Assembly: GCF_030816715.1 (NCBI RefSeq)
Contig: NZ_JAUSYH010000001.1
Coordinates: 1,488,001 to 1,552,000, forward strand
Source of the DNA: Streptomyces achromogenes
GTDB lineage: Bacteria; Actinomycetota; Actinomycetes; Streptomycetales; Streptomycetaceae
Length of the DNA stretch: 64,000 bases
Reading direction: 5' to 3'
A program made the position numbers and the translations under genes. Of the stretch, positions 18,464-27,533 are shown in pieces. Position 1 is the first letter of the stretch; each line of letters begins with the position of its first letter. The notes beneath the pieces were generated by a model. That model did not search any database, was not told the origin of the DNA, and worked only from the letters and a program-made list of their open reading frames with translations.

Positions 18464-19342
18464 GTGACCACAGCATCCCAGACCCCCGCCCCCGAGGCGC
18501 TGCCCCCCGAGCCCACGCGCGCCCTTGTGGCCGCTGAGGGCGTCATCGCGGCCGCCATGAAGCGCGGCGCCGCGACTCCTCGCGAGCTCGCGCAGGCCGA
18601 GCAGGACGCCGGCCTCCTCTTCGACGCGCAGGCCGCCCAGGACATCGCGGACGCGGCCGCCGAGCAGGCCCACGCCGAGGCCCAAGCGGCCATCAGCGAG
18701 CGCGGCCGCCAGCTCGCCCGCGTGGCCGGCGACCACCGCAAGCTCACCGCGGTGATGCGTCTCCTCGAGGGCCGCCCGGGCACGCACCTCCTGACCGTCG
18801 CGGAGATCGCGGCGGCCGCCGAGTACGCCACCACCCCGTTCGACTCCGCCCCGATGACGCTGGGGTGGACCGGCGGAGTGGACATCCCCGGCCCGGGCGA
18901 CACCCGCAAGAAGGCCGTCATCGAGTGCATGTCCTCCTATGGCGGCCGCGCGGTCCTGGTCGTCGAGGGCGACGCCCGCCGCAACCTCGCGAGTCAGCTC
19001 GACCTCGAGCTCCGCGACCCCCACGCTCCCTGCGCCACCGAGGGGTGCGGCACCGATCACGACCTCGGCGGCGGCGACCTGTTCGGCTGGTCCCGCCTGG
19101 AGATCGCCTCTCTCGGCGAGGGCGCGCGCTGGTACTGCAGCGACATGTGCGTCATGGACGCCCTCTCCCGGGCCGGCCACGACGTCGCCGCCGCCGACCG
19201 GGCCGCCGCCGGCGACCCCGACGAGCAGGACTCCGGACCGCTGTACGGCGACGACGCCCACTGGGCCGCCAGGATCACCCTCGCCGAGACCGACTCCGAG
19301 GCCACCGAGCAGGCGTCCGACGCCGAGGGCGGTGCCTCGTGA
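18464..19342 (+). CDS. Early phage protein, unknown function
   Basis: 292 aa, GTG start with GGAG 10 nt upstream. The first 100 residues are Ala/Glu-rich and helical (coiled-coil-like, QAEQDAGLLFDAQAAQDIAD). The second half contains a CATEGCG/CSDMC cysteine set that may bind zinc. Not assigned to a family. Its stop overlaps the next GTG. Confidence 0.75.
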   Translation: MTTASQTPAPEALPPEPTRALVAAEGVIAAAMKRGAATPRELAQAEQDAGLLFDAQAAQDIADAAAEQAHAEAQAAISERGRQLARVAGDHRKLTAVMRLLEGRPGTHLLTVAEIAAAAEYATTPFDSAPMTLGWTGGVDIPGPGDTRKKAVIECMSSYGGRAVLVVEGDARRNLASQLDLELRDPHAPCATEGCGTDHDLGGGDLFGWSRLEIASLGEGARWYCSDMCVMDALSRAGHDVAAADRAAAGDPDEQDSGPLYGDDAHWAARITLAETDSEATEQASDAEGGAS

Positions 19343-20016
19343 TCTCAACGCTTGACACCTACCTCGGGTGGGAGAAGCCGCAGCACCACGCGGGTTGCAA
19401 GCGGCCGGCGTGGGACGTCGGGATCCGTACCGAGGAGCGCGCCGCCCGCTACGTCGGCCGCGGGGACAGCGCCTGCCGGCACTCCTGCCCGGACGAGTGC
19501 TGCTCGCACGGCAACGCCTACGACCAGGTCGTGGTGCGGATCGTGTGCACGTCGTGCGGCGCGGCGCGGGTCGTCACGGGCGAGCACACCGAGGACACGG
19601 GGACGTCCACGACCAGCACCAAGGTCCTCGGCTACGGCCTGCCACCGCGTCAGGTGGCCGAGCTGCTGCTGTGGCCCGGTCAGCCGTGGCTGCCCTACGG
19701 CCGCGCGCTCGCCGAGGAGCCGCACGACTTCGTCCTGACCCGGACCGGCGTCAAGCAGGTCACCGAGGACGCCGTCGTGGGGCAGATCACCCAGTCCCGC
19801 GGCGGGCGCGGTGGCGTGGTGTGGACGGCTCTCGCCGTGCCCGACCCGCAGGGCCAGTTCGGGTACGGGCAGCGGCTGCGGTGGGCGCACGCCAACGACG
19901 GCCGCGGCCGCGGCGGTTCCATCCTGCGTACGGTCCCCGCGGCCGCGCGCTGGATCGGTGCTCGCCTCGCCGAGCAGAAGCCGGCCGCCGAGCTCGCCGC
20001 TGGCGGTGCGCGGTGA
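19339..20016 (+). CDS. Early phage protein, Cys-rich N-terminus
   Basis: 225 aa, GTG start in a GTGA overlap. The N-terminal third carries CRHSCPDECCSHG and CTSCGAARVV, a likely zinc-binding region; the remainder is basic and Arg/Gly-rich. No family recognised. Tight coupling to its neighbours supports expression. Confidence 0.75.
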   Translation: MISTLDTYLGWEKPQHHAGCKRPAWDVGIRTEERAARYVGRGDSACRHSCPDECCSHGNAYDQVVVRIVCTSCGAARVVTGEHTEDTGTSTTSTKVLGYGLPPRQVAELLLWPGQPWLPYGRALAEEPHDFVLTRTGVKQVTEDAVVGQITQSRGGRGGVVWTALAVPDPQGQFGYGQRLRWAHANDGRGRGGSILRTVPAAARWIGARLAEQKPAAELAAGGAR

Positions 20017-20540
20017 GCGCCATCGATGAGCAGCAGGCGGCGGGCGTGTCCGGGCAGAGCATCCACGACAGCGGCCGGCTGTCCGTGGACGACGCCACCC
20101 GGGCCACCCTGCCGCAGCAGTTCTACGGCGACGCAATCGACCGCGCCCTCGCAGCGATGGAGTTCCTCCCGGACACCATCGAGACGGGCATGCGCAAGGA
20201 ACCCGGGCCGACCGGACGGCGGGAGCTGTTCTTACGGCTGGAGTGGCTGCCCGGCCACGACGACCTGGTGCCCGACGCGATGTGTGCGAGTGGTCTGGTC
20301 GTGCAGTGGTCGCACCTGGCCGGCTGGTCGGCCCGGGCCGGTGACGACCTGGTCGCCCTCGCTCTCGCCGACCTCGCCAACCCGGCGTTGGTCGCCGACG
20401 CAGCGATGCACGCCGCCCTGCACGGTCTGCGCTGCGCCTGCGAGAAGCCCGACACCACTGACGGCCGGTGGGAGCAGGCGGTGTACCTGGACATCGCCCT
20501 GGTCGCCTACGACGAGCGCGTGGACGGGGTGGCCGGATGA
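20013..20540 (+). CDS. Early phage protein, unknown function
   Basis: 175 aa, GTG start overlapping the previous stop. Largely helical and acidic, with the segment LFLRLEWLPGHDDLVPDAMC and two further cysteines (GLRCACEKPD). No family recognised. Confidence 0.72.
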   Translation: MSAIDEQQAAGVSGQSIHDSGRLSVDDATRATLPQQFYGDAIDRALAAMEFLPDTIETGMRKEPGPTGRRELFLRLEWLPGHDDLVPDAMCASGLVVQWSHLAGWSARAGDDLVALALADLANPALVADAAMHAALHGLRCACEKPDTTDGRWEQAVYLDIALVAYDERVDGVAG

Positions 20541-20761
20541 TCTGGCTCGTCCTGCTCTGCGCGGTCCTGGCCGCTCTCGTGGTCCTCGCCGCGGACGACG
20601 CCCGTTGGGATCACCGTCGTCTGCCGCCGGTGACCCAGCGGCGGCCGCAAGCGCCGAGCCCGCCGCAGGCCTCCCCGTCCGGGCCGTGGCACCCCGGCTT
20701 CCACCTGCAGCGCGGCCGCCGCGTCCGTGCAGCCCGCGCCCGCCGCCGACAGCAGCCCTGA
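20537..20761 (+). CDS. Small membrane protein
   Basis: 74 aa, ATGA overlap with the preceding gene. A single transmembrane helix at the N-terminus (MIWLVLLCAVLAALVVLAAD) is followed by a Pro/Arg-rich tail. Function unknown. Confidence 0.65.
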   Translation: MIWLVLLCAVLAALVVLAADDARWDHRRLPPVTQRRPQAPSPPQASPSGPWHPGFHLQRGRRVRAARARRRQQP

Positions 20762-20848
20762 CCCGCCCCATCCAGTCCCCGGGCGGGCGGCACGTGCCCT
20801 GACAACCGTCCCGCCCGCCCGGCCACCACCACCTCACCGAAGGACACC

Positions 20849-21463
20849 ATGCGCCGCCCCGTCGTACACCGTCGCGATCCGCGACTTGAGATCATCACCG
20901 AGGCGATCGAGCGTCTCATCCCCGGCGCCACGCCGGCGTTCCTCCTCGTCACCGTCGTCGAGCAGCTGCCCGGCACGGGCGAGACGAGCGTGAACACCTG
21001 GAGCGGCAAGCCCGAGGGCCTGGCCACCAAGGTGTTCACCGCCCTGTACGGCCGCCCCCGCACCGAGGAGCCGCCCAGCCCGCTCGCGCGCGCCGAGGAC
21101 GCCCGGCGCGCCCTCGGCCTGGTCGGCGAGATCAACGCGCTCACGGCGGCCGACAAGGCGCTGACCTCCGCGCCCTGGTACCCGGCCCGTCCCGGCGACC
21201 TCGTCCACCTGCACTACCCGCAGGCCGGAGACTTCCCCGAGTTCGGGGAGACGTACATCGTCGGCGACGCCGGCGACGGCCTGCTGAGCCTGCAACTCCT
21301 TGCGCACACGCTGCCCGCCACCGAGGACGCGGACGGCATCGTCGGGTGCTTCGCCTCCGAGGCGTCCGACCAGCCGCTGTACGAGCTGTGGTTCGAGGCG
21401 GGCCCGCACCTGCTGACGATCGTCCGCGATGGCCGCCCCGTCCACGCCGGGGGTGCCCGATGA
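20849..21463 (+). CDS. Early phage protein, unknown function
   Basis: 204 aa, preceded by AAGGA. It contains an alpha/beta-like segment (PAFLLVTVVEQLPGTGETSV) and a C-terminal acidic half; no recognised domain. Its stop overlaps the next start (ATGA). Confidence 0.72.
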   Translation: MRRPVVHRRDPRLEIITEAIERLIPGATPAFLLVTVVEQLPGTGETSVNTWSGKPEGLATKVFTALYGRPRTEEPPSPLARAEDARRALGLVGEINALTAADKALTSAPWYPARPGDLVHLHYPQAGDFPEFGETYIVGDAGDGLLSLQLLAHTLPATEDADGIVGCFASEASDQPLYELWFEAGPHLLTIVRDGRPVHAGGAR

Positions 21464-22224
21464 CCTACAACCTGGCCCCCGGCACCGCGCCGTGGTTCGA
21501 GCACCTGACCGACAGCGTCGATGCCCTCCGCAACGCCGCCCGTGAGTGGAAGCTCGCGGCCGGCGCCGCCGAGCTGGCGTGCGAACAGAGCGATCCGATG
21601 CGCCGTGTCCTGCACGACGGGAAGGTGACCGGCCAGCCCAGCCCGGAAGCGGTCGGCTGGAACGCCAAGCCGTTCACCCGCTCCCCGCACTACAAGGCCG
21701 TCTACGCCCTCGAGCGCCTGCACACCGAGGCCAAGTACCGGCTGCGTGCCGAGTACCAGCACGCCGCCCTGCTGTACGCCTCCGGCGCGGCCTGGGCCGT
21801 GTGCAGGGTGCGCGCGGGCGAGCAGCCCGCCCTCGTCGTCCTCGGCGTGGACGACGAGGGCGACAACGGACAGCGCGACCTGGTTCCGGGCGACTTCGGC
21901 GCCAACATCAGGACGCTCGAGACCGACGGCTACAGCCACGCGGACAAGTTGCAGGCGGCCTACGAGCGGCTGCTGGAGTGCCTCGCGGCGGGCCGGCACG
22001 CCGAGGACATCGGCAACCAGGACTACGTCAGCGAGCGGGACGACGCCGAGGCCGCCGAGTGCTGGGCGGTCGCCGAGGGCACCGCGGACGCCGCGTACGC
22101 GTACGGCGCCCTCCTGCGCCAGGCCCTCGGGTTCGTCCTGCTCGGCCCGCGCGAGGAGTACCGCAGGCAGCTCGCCGCCCGGCGCGCCGCCGAGGACGCA
22201 CAGTCCTCGGAGGTGGCGCAGTGA
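21460..22224 (+). CDS. Early phage protein, helical
   Basis: 254 aa, ATGA overlap. Mostly helical with many Ala, Glu and Arg; blocks such as YERLLECLAAGRHAEDIGNQ recall structural or DNA-associated proteins, but no family is recognised. It is coupled by GTGA to the next HTH gene. Confidence 0.72.
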   Translation: MTYNLAPGTAPWFEHLTDSVDALRNAAREWKLAAGAAELACEQSDPMRRVLHDGKVTGQPSPEAVGWNAKPFTRSPHYKAVYALERLHTEAKYRLRAEYQHAALLYASGAAWAVCRVRAGEQPALVVLGVDDEGDNGQRDLVPGDFGANIRTLETDGYSHADKLQAAYERLLECLAAGRHAEDIGNQDYVSERDDAEAAECWAVAEGTADAAYAYGALLRQALGFVLLGPREEYRRQLAARRAAEDAQSSEVAQ

Positions 22225-22793
22225 CGCGTACGGACCGGCGCACGCTGGTGCGCCAGCTGAGCGAGCAGGGCCTGAGCCAGCGCAAGATCGCGGGCCGTCT
22301 GAAGATCGGCAAGGACACGGTGCGCCGCGACCTGGACGCGATCGCGCGCGAGGACGAGCCGGACGGTGCGCCGCACGATGCGCCGGACGGGACGGATGCG
22401 CCGCAGGTCAGCGACCCGGCCGAGCCGGTGAGCGCGCCGCAGGATGCGCCACCGGATGAGCCGGTCTGCGCGGACGAGCCGTCCGGCGCTGCGCCGGGTG
22501 CGCCGGCCGCGCCGGTGGCGCAGCTGCCGCGCCGGGTGTCGCCCGAGCGACTCGAGATCGACCTGCGCCAGTCGCCGGCGCTGCGCCGGGACCTGGCGGT
22601 CCTGGCGTCGACCGGCCTCACCGCGCAGGAGGCGATCGCCCAGGCCGTCACCGTCCTGGCGGCCGGCTACCGCCGCGGCCTCGCCCAGGACGTCATCGTG
22701 CCCGGCCCGTTCGTCGTGCGGGACGTCCACGTCGGGCCGCCGATGCCCGCCCGCCTCACACCCCGCACACCCGCCCCGCCCGAGGGCGCCTGA
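22221..22793 (+). CDS. HTH protein with long Ala/Pro linker
   Basis: 190 aa. The N-terminal helix-turn-helix (about 6-45: LVRQLSEQGLSQRKIAGRLK, IGKDTVRRDL) resembles resolvase-type HTH modules. A low-complexity linker (about 50-105) built from GCGCC-rich codons follows, then a helical C-terminal domain (LRRDLAVLASTGLTAQEAIA). Likely binds phage DNA early in infection. Confidence 0.78.
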   Translation: MTRTDRRTLVRQLSEQGLSQRKIAGRLKIGKDTVRRDLDAIAREDEPDGAPHDAPDGTDAPQVSDPAEPVSAPQDAPPDEPVCADEPSGAAPGAPAAPVAQLPRRVSPERLEIDLRQSPALRRDLAVLASTGLTAQEAIAQAVTVLAAGYRRGLAQDVIVPGPFVVRDVHVGPPMPARLTPRTPAPPEGA

Positions 22794-22870
22794 GAACTGG
22801 TCCGGCCGCCCGGCCGCTCACCCCCGTTGGGGCGGCCGGACCACCCACCCATCCCATACGGAGGCCGCTC

Positions 22871-22993
22871 GTGTACCGCATCTGGCTCCTGCTGTCCCTG
22901 GCGCTGTTCCTCGCGGTCCTGCACTGGGGACCGCCGGCCTCCGACCCGGAACCCGCGGCGCGCCCGGGCGCGGCCGCGGCCGCCGAGGGCTGA
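22871..22993 (+). CDS. 40-aa membrane peptide
   Basis: Short gene with GTG start and CGGAGG 6 nt upstream. The product starts VYRIWLLLSLALFLAVLHWG (a membrane helix) and has an Ala/Pro-rich tail. Placement between coupled genes supports it. Function unknown. Confidence 0.5.
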   Translation: MYRIWLLLSLALFLAVLHWGPPASDPEPAARPGAAAAAEG

Positions 22994-22999
22994 CAGCCG

Positions 23000-23224
23000 G
23001 TGGCCGGCCTCTGGCCGCCCGCAGCCCAGCACTTCGGGCTGCACGTCGACCTCGGCGACTACCACACCAAGCGCGCGGTATGGCTCGCGCTGCCGGCCGC
23101 GACGTTCACCTGCCGCTGGGGCTGCGAGCACACCGCGGTCGGCGCGGCCGACGTCGCCGACCTCGCCCAATCCATTGCCGACAGGCACGCCCGAACCTGC
23201 CCCGGTCCACCACCGAAGGAGTGA
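23000..23224 (+). CDS. Small early phage protein
   Basis: 74 aa, GTG start. Three cysteines and histidines (CRWGCEHTAVG, DRHARTC) suggest zinc binding. No family recognised. Confidence 0.58.
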   Translation: MAGLWPPAAQHFGLHVDLGDYHTKRAVWLALPAATFTCRWGCEHTAVGAADVADLAQSIADRHARTCPGPPPKE

Positions 23225-23229
23225 CCCGC

Positions 23230-23643
23230 ATGACGTCCAGAGAAGCCACCCCCACCGCCGCGGCGGTCCCCGCCCAGACGCGCCCGCCGTTCGACCGCCA
23301 CGGGTGGGAGCGCACGGTCATCACGTCGAGCCTGCACCACAACCCCCGGCACGTCGCCCTGCTGCTCTCCCACTACGCCGACGACGCCGGCTACCTGCCC
23401 CCGGGCGGCCCGCAGCACGTCGAATCGCTGTCCTCCGGGACAGGGCTGAGCGGCCGGCTCGTCCGCCAGTCCCTGACCCAGCTCGAGCACTACGGGCTGA
23501 TCTCCCGCCCCCCGATCCACGGATGGGACACGCGCCGGGGCATTCGCCCGCTCACCCTCACCACACCCCGTACTCGGCCCGGGTCGGAGGCCGCCGAGGG
23601 CGCGGTGCGCACCGAGCCGGCCCATCCCGGCGAGACGCGGTGA
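23230..23643 (+). CDS. Winged-helix HTH early protein
   Basis: 137 aa. The middle segment (ERTVITSSLHHNPRHVALLL, SHYADDAGYLPPGGPQHVES, SLSSGTGLSGRLVRQSLTQL, EHYGLISR) is a winged-helix fold of the type in phage replication initiators. GAAGGAG lies upstream of the ATG; GTG at 23221 is an alternative. The stop overlaps the next GTG. Probably acts in replication or early regulation. Confidence 0.78.
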   Translation: MTSREATPTAAAVPAQTRPPFDRHGWERTVITSSLHHNPRHVALLLSHYADDAGYLPPGGPQHVESLSSGTGLSGRLVRQSLTQLEHYGLISRPPIHGWDTRRGIRPLTLTTPRTRPGSEAAEGAVRTEPAHPGETR

Positions 23644-23876
23644 GCGCCGTCGAGGGGCAGTTACCGCTGCTGCCCGCCGACCCGCCCCGCTGGGGCGGCC
23701 CCGCCGCGGTGCCCGCCGGGCCGATCAAGACGCGCAACCGGATCGAGTTCGCCGTCCGCTGCGACGGCGAGAACGGCTGCGGCATGGTCCACCGCCACAT
23801 CACCCCCGGCGTGCGCACCGCCCCGTGCGGAGCCACCTACACCGTCCCCGAACCCGATCAGGAATCCGACCCCTAG
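23640..23876 (+). CDS. Small Cys-containing early protein
   Basis: 78 aa, GTGA overlap with the HTH gene. The second half carries CDGENGCGMVHRHI and APCGATY, a likely single zinc site. Function unknown. Confidence 0.65.
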   Translation: MSAVEGQLPLLPADPPRWGGPAAVPAGPIKTRNRIEFAVRCDGENGCGMVHRHITPGVRTAPCGATYTVPEPDQESDP

Positions 23877-23888
23877 ACGCCCCGGCCA

Positions 23889-23915
23889 GCCGATGTGATG
23901 GCACCTCACATCGGC
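23889..23915. promoter_or_regulatory. Perfect 10-bp inverted repeat before HTH gene
   Basis: GCCGATGTGA (23889-23898) and TCACATCGGC (23906-23915) are exact complements around 7 nt. It lies 12 bp after a stop codon and 22 bp before the next ATG, so it could be an operator for an HTH protein, an intra-operon terminator or an RNA stabiliser. Confidence 0.65.
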
Positions 23916-23937
23916 TCGAACCGAAGGAGAACAGAGC

Positions 23938-24378
23938 ATGAGCGACAACGCGCGGGACTGGGTGTGGGAGCACTCCCAGTCCAAGGGCGTGGCCCGGCTG
24001 GTGATGCTCGCCATGGCTGAGCGTGCATCCGGCCCGGAGTGCCTCGTCGTCGCAGGGAGCACCTGGCTGATGCAGCGCACCGGTGCCTCACGCAACACGG
24101 TGCTGGCGGCGATGGCACGCCTGAAAGCGACGGGCGAGATCGCAGCCGTGGACCAGGTCGTCGGCATCCACTCGCACCCCGTCTGGGTCCTGCCCAAGGC
24201 CATCGGTCACACGCCGACGCCAGACCCGGGGGAGATCCTGACCGCCACCGACGCCATCACCACCGAGCACACGGACGACCCGGACGAGTGGACACCGTGG
24301 CCTGAGATCGAGCGGCGAGTCCGCAGCCGTGTCGAGGCCTGCGTCCGGCAGGCCACGGGAGGCACGGCCGCTCCGTGA
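23938..24378 (+). CDS. Helix-turn-helix early protein
   Basis: 146 aa. A winged HTH occupies about 15-80: GVARLVMLAMAERASGPECL, then WLMQRTGASRNTVLAAMARL and KATGEIAAVDQV. AAGGAG lies 8 nt before the ATG. The C-terminus overlaps the GTG of the next, larger initiator-like gene, so they probably function together, likely in replication or its control. Confidence 0.8.
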   Translation: MSDNARDWVWEHSQSKGVARLVMLAMAERASGPECLVVAGSTWLMQRTGASRNTVLAAMARLKATGEIAAVDQVVGIHSHPVWVLPKAIGHTPTPDPGEILTATDAITTEHTDDPDEWTPWPEIERRVRSRVEACVRQATGGTAAP

Positions 24379-25748
24379 CCCACCTGCCCGCGTCCTCCGC
24401 TGCTGAGCCCCGCCACGTTCGTGGCGGGGCTGGTGGTGCTGGGCGCGGGCAGCAGGTCCCCTACCCGCTGCGCCTGGTCCTCGACGCCGACACCTACGCC
24501 CCGGTCGACACGAACGTGTACGGCAAGTGGCGTGCGCTGTCGTCCGGCCGGCGGGCGACCGCGTCGGTCGCGAAGGTCGCCGGCTACATCGTGGCGTCGA
24601 AGTCGACGGTGGAGCGCTCGACCCGCCGTCTGGGCACGCCGGCCCCGACGGACGGCGTGACGGAAGTGTTCACCAAGCGGCAGACCCACAAAGGGACCGG
24701 GACCGGGCAGACCGCCGAGCGCTGGTGCCGCGAGCTCGACAAGGGCGAGGCGTACGTGTGGGCGCCCGTGCTGGCCGCGGACACGATGCGCGGCATCCTG
24801 CACCGCCTGTACCTCGGGCTGCGCTACGCGATCGGCGTCCGGGGCCACCAGCCCACCCTCGCCGAGCTCGCGCAGCTGCTGCGCCACCACGGCGGCAAGC
24901 TGGCCGGACAGCCGCTCGCCGAGGCCTCCGTCTCCCGCCTCCTCGACGAGCTCGCCGAGCTCGGCTGGATCACCCTCGAGCGGCGCGCCGGGTACCGCGG
25001 CCGCCACCTCATCACCGTCCACGACCACCCCGTCCACCCGGTCGAGGAGCCCGACGCGACCCCTGATCCTGGTGACGGATCGGGTCCCGATCTTGGTGAC
25101 GGATCCCTCGCGTATAGGGAATACCTAGAGCTGAACGACGTGAGAACCACGCAGGTGGGTGGTTCTTTCCGCCGTAGGCGAGGTGACCGTAAGTGGGTCG
25201 CGCCGCCTGTGGACAACTCCGGACCGTCACTCGCTTCGGTCGCTCCCGCCGCGCTGCGCGCCCCCACCACGCCCGCTGTGCGCCCCCAGGGCGGCCCGAC
25301 GTACGACGGACCGGCTCTCGCCCTCAGCCCCCGCGTCTGGGACGTCCTGGAGCCCGTACGCGACCTGCTGCCCGCCGCGACGACGTTCATGGTCCGCAAG
25401 ATCGCCCGCGAGGTCGGCCGCCAGCTCGACTCCGGCATCTGGCCGGACGACATCCGCGACCAGCTGCAGCGCCTCCGCGCCTGGACGCCCCCCGAGGACA
25501 TCCGCGACCCCGGCCGCTGGATCTACGGCGCCGCCCTCCCCGCACGCCCCGGACCCTGCGGGCGTCCCGGCTGTCACTACGGGTTCCAGCACCACACCGG
25601 CATGCCCTGCAAGGCCTGCGCCGACGCCCGCGCCCACCCACCACCGCCCACCTGGCACGAGTGCACCGAGTGCCAGCGCCCCGCCCGCCGGCCTCTGCCC
25701 GCCGGCCTCTGCGACACCTGCAGACCCGCCGGCCCGATCACCGCCTGA
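24375..25748 (+). CDS. Replication-initiator-like winged-helix protein with C-terminal zinc knuckles
   Basis: 457 aa, GTG start coupled to the preceding HTH gene. It has two winged-helix-like segments (about 50-85, RATASVAKVAGYIVASKSTV; and about 158-205, PTLAELAQLLRHHGGKLAGQ), a variable acidic linker, a helical domain (about 315-385) and a Cys-rich C-terminus: CGRPGCHYGFQHHTGMPCKAC and CTECQRP...CDTC. This architecture fits Streptomyces phage replication proteins, but no polymerase or helicase motif is present, so function is inferred. AT-richer codons around 25090-25180 mark the linker. Confidence 0.75.
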   Translation: MTHLPASSAAEPRHVRGGAGGAGRGQQVPYPLRLVLDADTYAPVDTNVYGKWRALSSGRRATASVAKVAGYIVASKSTVERSTRRLGTPAPTDGVTEVFTKRQTHKGTGTGQTAERWCRELDKGEAYVWAPVLAADTMRGILHRLYLGLRYAIGVRGHQPTLAELAQLLRHHGGKLAGQPLAEASVSRLLDELAELGWITLERRAGYRGRHLITVHDHPVHPVEEPDATPDPGDGSGPDLGDGSLAYREYLELNDVRTTQVGGSFRRRRGDRKWVAPPVDNSGPSLASVAPAALRAPTTPAVRPQGGPTYDGPALALSPRVWDVLEPVRDLLPAATTFMVRKIAREVGRQLDSGIWPDDIRDQLQRLRAWTPPEDIRDPGRWIYGAALPARPGPCGRPGCHYGFQHHTGMPCKACADARAHPPPPTWHECTECQRPARRPLPAGLCDTCRPAGPITA

Positions 25749-25766
25749 CCCGAGAGGAGAACCCCG

Positions 25767-26117
25767 ATGCCCTACCCCACCCGGCCCGCCCCGCCCAACG
25801 GCCCCGGCACCTGCCCCCGATGCGACGAAGCCGTCATCTGGTGCATCACCACCGCCAACAAGGTCCCGATCGCCGTCGACCCCGACCGCGACCCGCGCGG
25901 CAACCAAGCCGTGCACCAGGACCGCACCGGCCGCTGGATCGCCCGCCAGCTCACCAAGGACCGCGCCACCCCCGAAGGCGCCGAGGCCCTCTACGTCCCC
26001 CACGTCGTCACCTGCCCCGTCGCCCGCGCCACCGCCGACCGCACCCGCGCAGCCGCCCGCCGCCGCACCACCAGCCGCGCCACCACCGGCGTCCGCCCCG
26101 TCCGGTGGCAGTGGTGA
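25767..26117 (+). CDS. Small early protein, zinc-knuckle type
   Basis: 116 aa, AGGAG site. The N-terminal CPRCDEAVIWCITTANKVPI resembles a short zinc ribbon followed by a beta-rich segment; the C-terminus is Arg-rich. Similar short proteins are common in actinophage early regions. It is coupled to the next gene by GTGA. Confidence 0.72.
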   Translation: MPYPTRPAPPNGPGTCPRCDEAVIWCITTANKVPIAVDPDRDPRGNQAVHQDRTGRWIARQLTKDRATPEGAEALYVPHVVTCPVARATADRTRAAARRRTTSRATTGVRPVRWQW

Positions 26118-26761
26118 GCCCCCGCCACCGCCGCGCCGGCCGCGAGCTGGCAGAGAGCCGCGACCAGATCGCCGCCATGCTCCGCGACGGCGCCACCTAC
26201 CTGCAGATCAAAGACGCACTCCACGTCAGCACCAGCGCGATCAAAGCCGTCAGGGCCGCCCACCACATCCCCGTCCCGCCCCGCGCGATCGACGAACTCC
26301 CACCCGAGCAACAGCGCGCCGCCATCGAGACCCGCTACCCCCACGTGGCAGCCATGCTCCGCGACGGCCACCCCGTCGCCGAGATCGTGGCCGCCGGCGT
26401 CGCGTCGAGCAGCACCGTCTACAAGGTCCGCGCCGTCCTGCAGCTCCCCGGCGAACGCCGCGCCCGCACCATCGCCGAGACCCTCGCCCGCTACGTCCAG
26501 CCGGCCGGCGACGGACACGCCCGCTGGACCGGCCCCACCTCCCGCGCCGACGGCACCGGCCAACCCCAGCTCTGGGCACACAACCGCCGCCACGCCCCCC
26601 ACCGCGCCGCGTTCCGCGCCCACCACGGCCGCGCCCCCATAGGCCCCGTCACCGCCACCTGCACCTACCCCGGATGCCTCGCCGGCCCCCACCTCGCCGA
26701 CCGCGCCATCCGCGACGCCGACCGCCTCTACAACGCCATCTTCGGGAACGACACGCCATGA
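26114..26761 (+). CDS. HTH protein with HNH-like C-terminus
   Basis: 215 aa. Two HTH-like repeats (IAAMLRDGATYLQIKDALHV and VAAMLRDGHPVAEIVAAGVA) are followed by GHARWTGPTSRADG...HRAAFRAHHGR and CTYPGCLAGPHL, a pattern like degenerate HNH homing-nuclease tails. GTG at 26114 is chosen from the GTGA overlap. It could bind DNA site-specifically; nuclease activity is doubtful because canonical HNH residues are not evident. Confidence 0.7.
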   Translation: MSPRHRRAGRELAESRDQIAAMLRDGATYLQIKDALHVSTSAIKAVRAAHHIPVPPRAIDELPPEQQRAAIETRYPHVAAMLRDGHPVAEIVAAGVASSSTVYKVRAVLQLPGERRARTIAETLARYVQPAGDGHARWTGPTSRADGTGQPQLWAHNRRHAPHRAAFRAHHGRAPIGPVTATCTYPGCLAGPHLADRAIRDADRLYNAIFGNDTP

Positions 26762-27012
26762 CCCCGCACCAGGTGTTCACCATCGCCGCCCTCGGCGGAG
26801 CCGCCGGCGTCCTCACCGTGGTCGTCCTCGCAGTCCTCTCAGCCGCCGCCGGCGTCCTCGGCAACAAGGCATTCGAACACGCGACCGAATGGCGGCAGCA
26901 GCGCCACGACCGGCGTGCGCTGCAACAGGCCGTCCGCGCCGCCGAGGAGGACCGCCGTCAGTTCGACGCGATCACCGCCCTGCCCGTCCACGACCCCAGG
27001 GACCCCCGATGA
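26758..27012 (+). CDS. Small membrane protein
   Basis: 84 aa, ATGA overlap. One transmembrane helix (about 8-35, Ala/Val/Gly-rich) is followed by an acidic/basic helical tail (WRQQRHDRRALQQAVRAAEE). Function unknown. Confidence 0.68.
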   Translation: MTPHQVFTIAALGGAAGVLTVVVLAVLSAAAGVLGNKAFEHATEWRQQRHDRRALQQAVRAAEEDRRQFDAITALPVHDPRDPR

Positions 27013-27521
27013 CCAGCTGTGAGCCCGGAACCTTCTGCCCCGAGCACCCCCACGCCCCCTGGGCCTGGTTCCTCGCCGCGGTCGGCATCCTCGGCATCGT
27101 CCTCTTCGCGGCCGCCGCCGTGCTCCTGGTCGCCGTCGCCGACGCCGGCGTGCGCCGTATCCGCTGGCACGCCACCCGCCACCGCCGCGCCCTCGACCAC
27201 GCCGCCGCCGCGATCGCCCGCGTCCGCCACGGCCACACCCGCACCCCCGACGGCCGATGCGACGCCTGCGGCACCCTCTGGCCCTGCCACCCGCTCTGCC
27301 TCCTCGCCGGCCCGCCCTGCGGCCCCGGCTGCGAGGACCGCCACGGCACACCCCCCGACCCGGCGCCCCCCAGACCCCACCAAGACGTCATGGCGGCCGC
27401 CGTCGAGGACTGGTGGCGCACCACCGACCCTGTCGCCGACACAGCCACCGGACCCCACCTCGCCGCCTACGTCGAGATGTACCTGCGCAGCAGCGGCTAC
27501 CACATCACCCCCAACCCATGA
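27009..27521 (+). CDS. Membrane protein with Cys-rich cytoplasmic domain
   Basis: 170 aa, ATGA overlap. The N-terminal CEPGTFCPEHPH is followed by a transmembrane helix (about 19-46) and a region with CDACGTLWPCHPLC and CGPGCEDRHG, a probable zinc site. The C-terminus is helical. Function unknown; membrane association of a zinc domain is unusual among the early genes. Confidence 0.7.
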   Translation: MTSCEPGTFCPEHPHAPWAWFLAAVGILGIVLFAAAAVLLVAVADAGVRRIRWHATRHRRALDHAAAAIARVRHGHTRTPDGRCDACGTLWPCHPLCLLAGPPCGPGCEDRHGTPPDPAPPRPHQDVMAAAVEDWWRTTDPVADTATGPHLAAYVEMYLRSSGYHITPNP

Positions 27522-27533
27522 CCCCTCGCGCAC

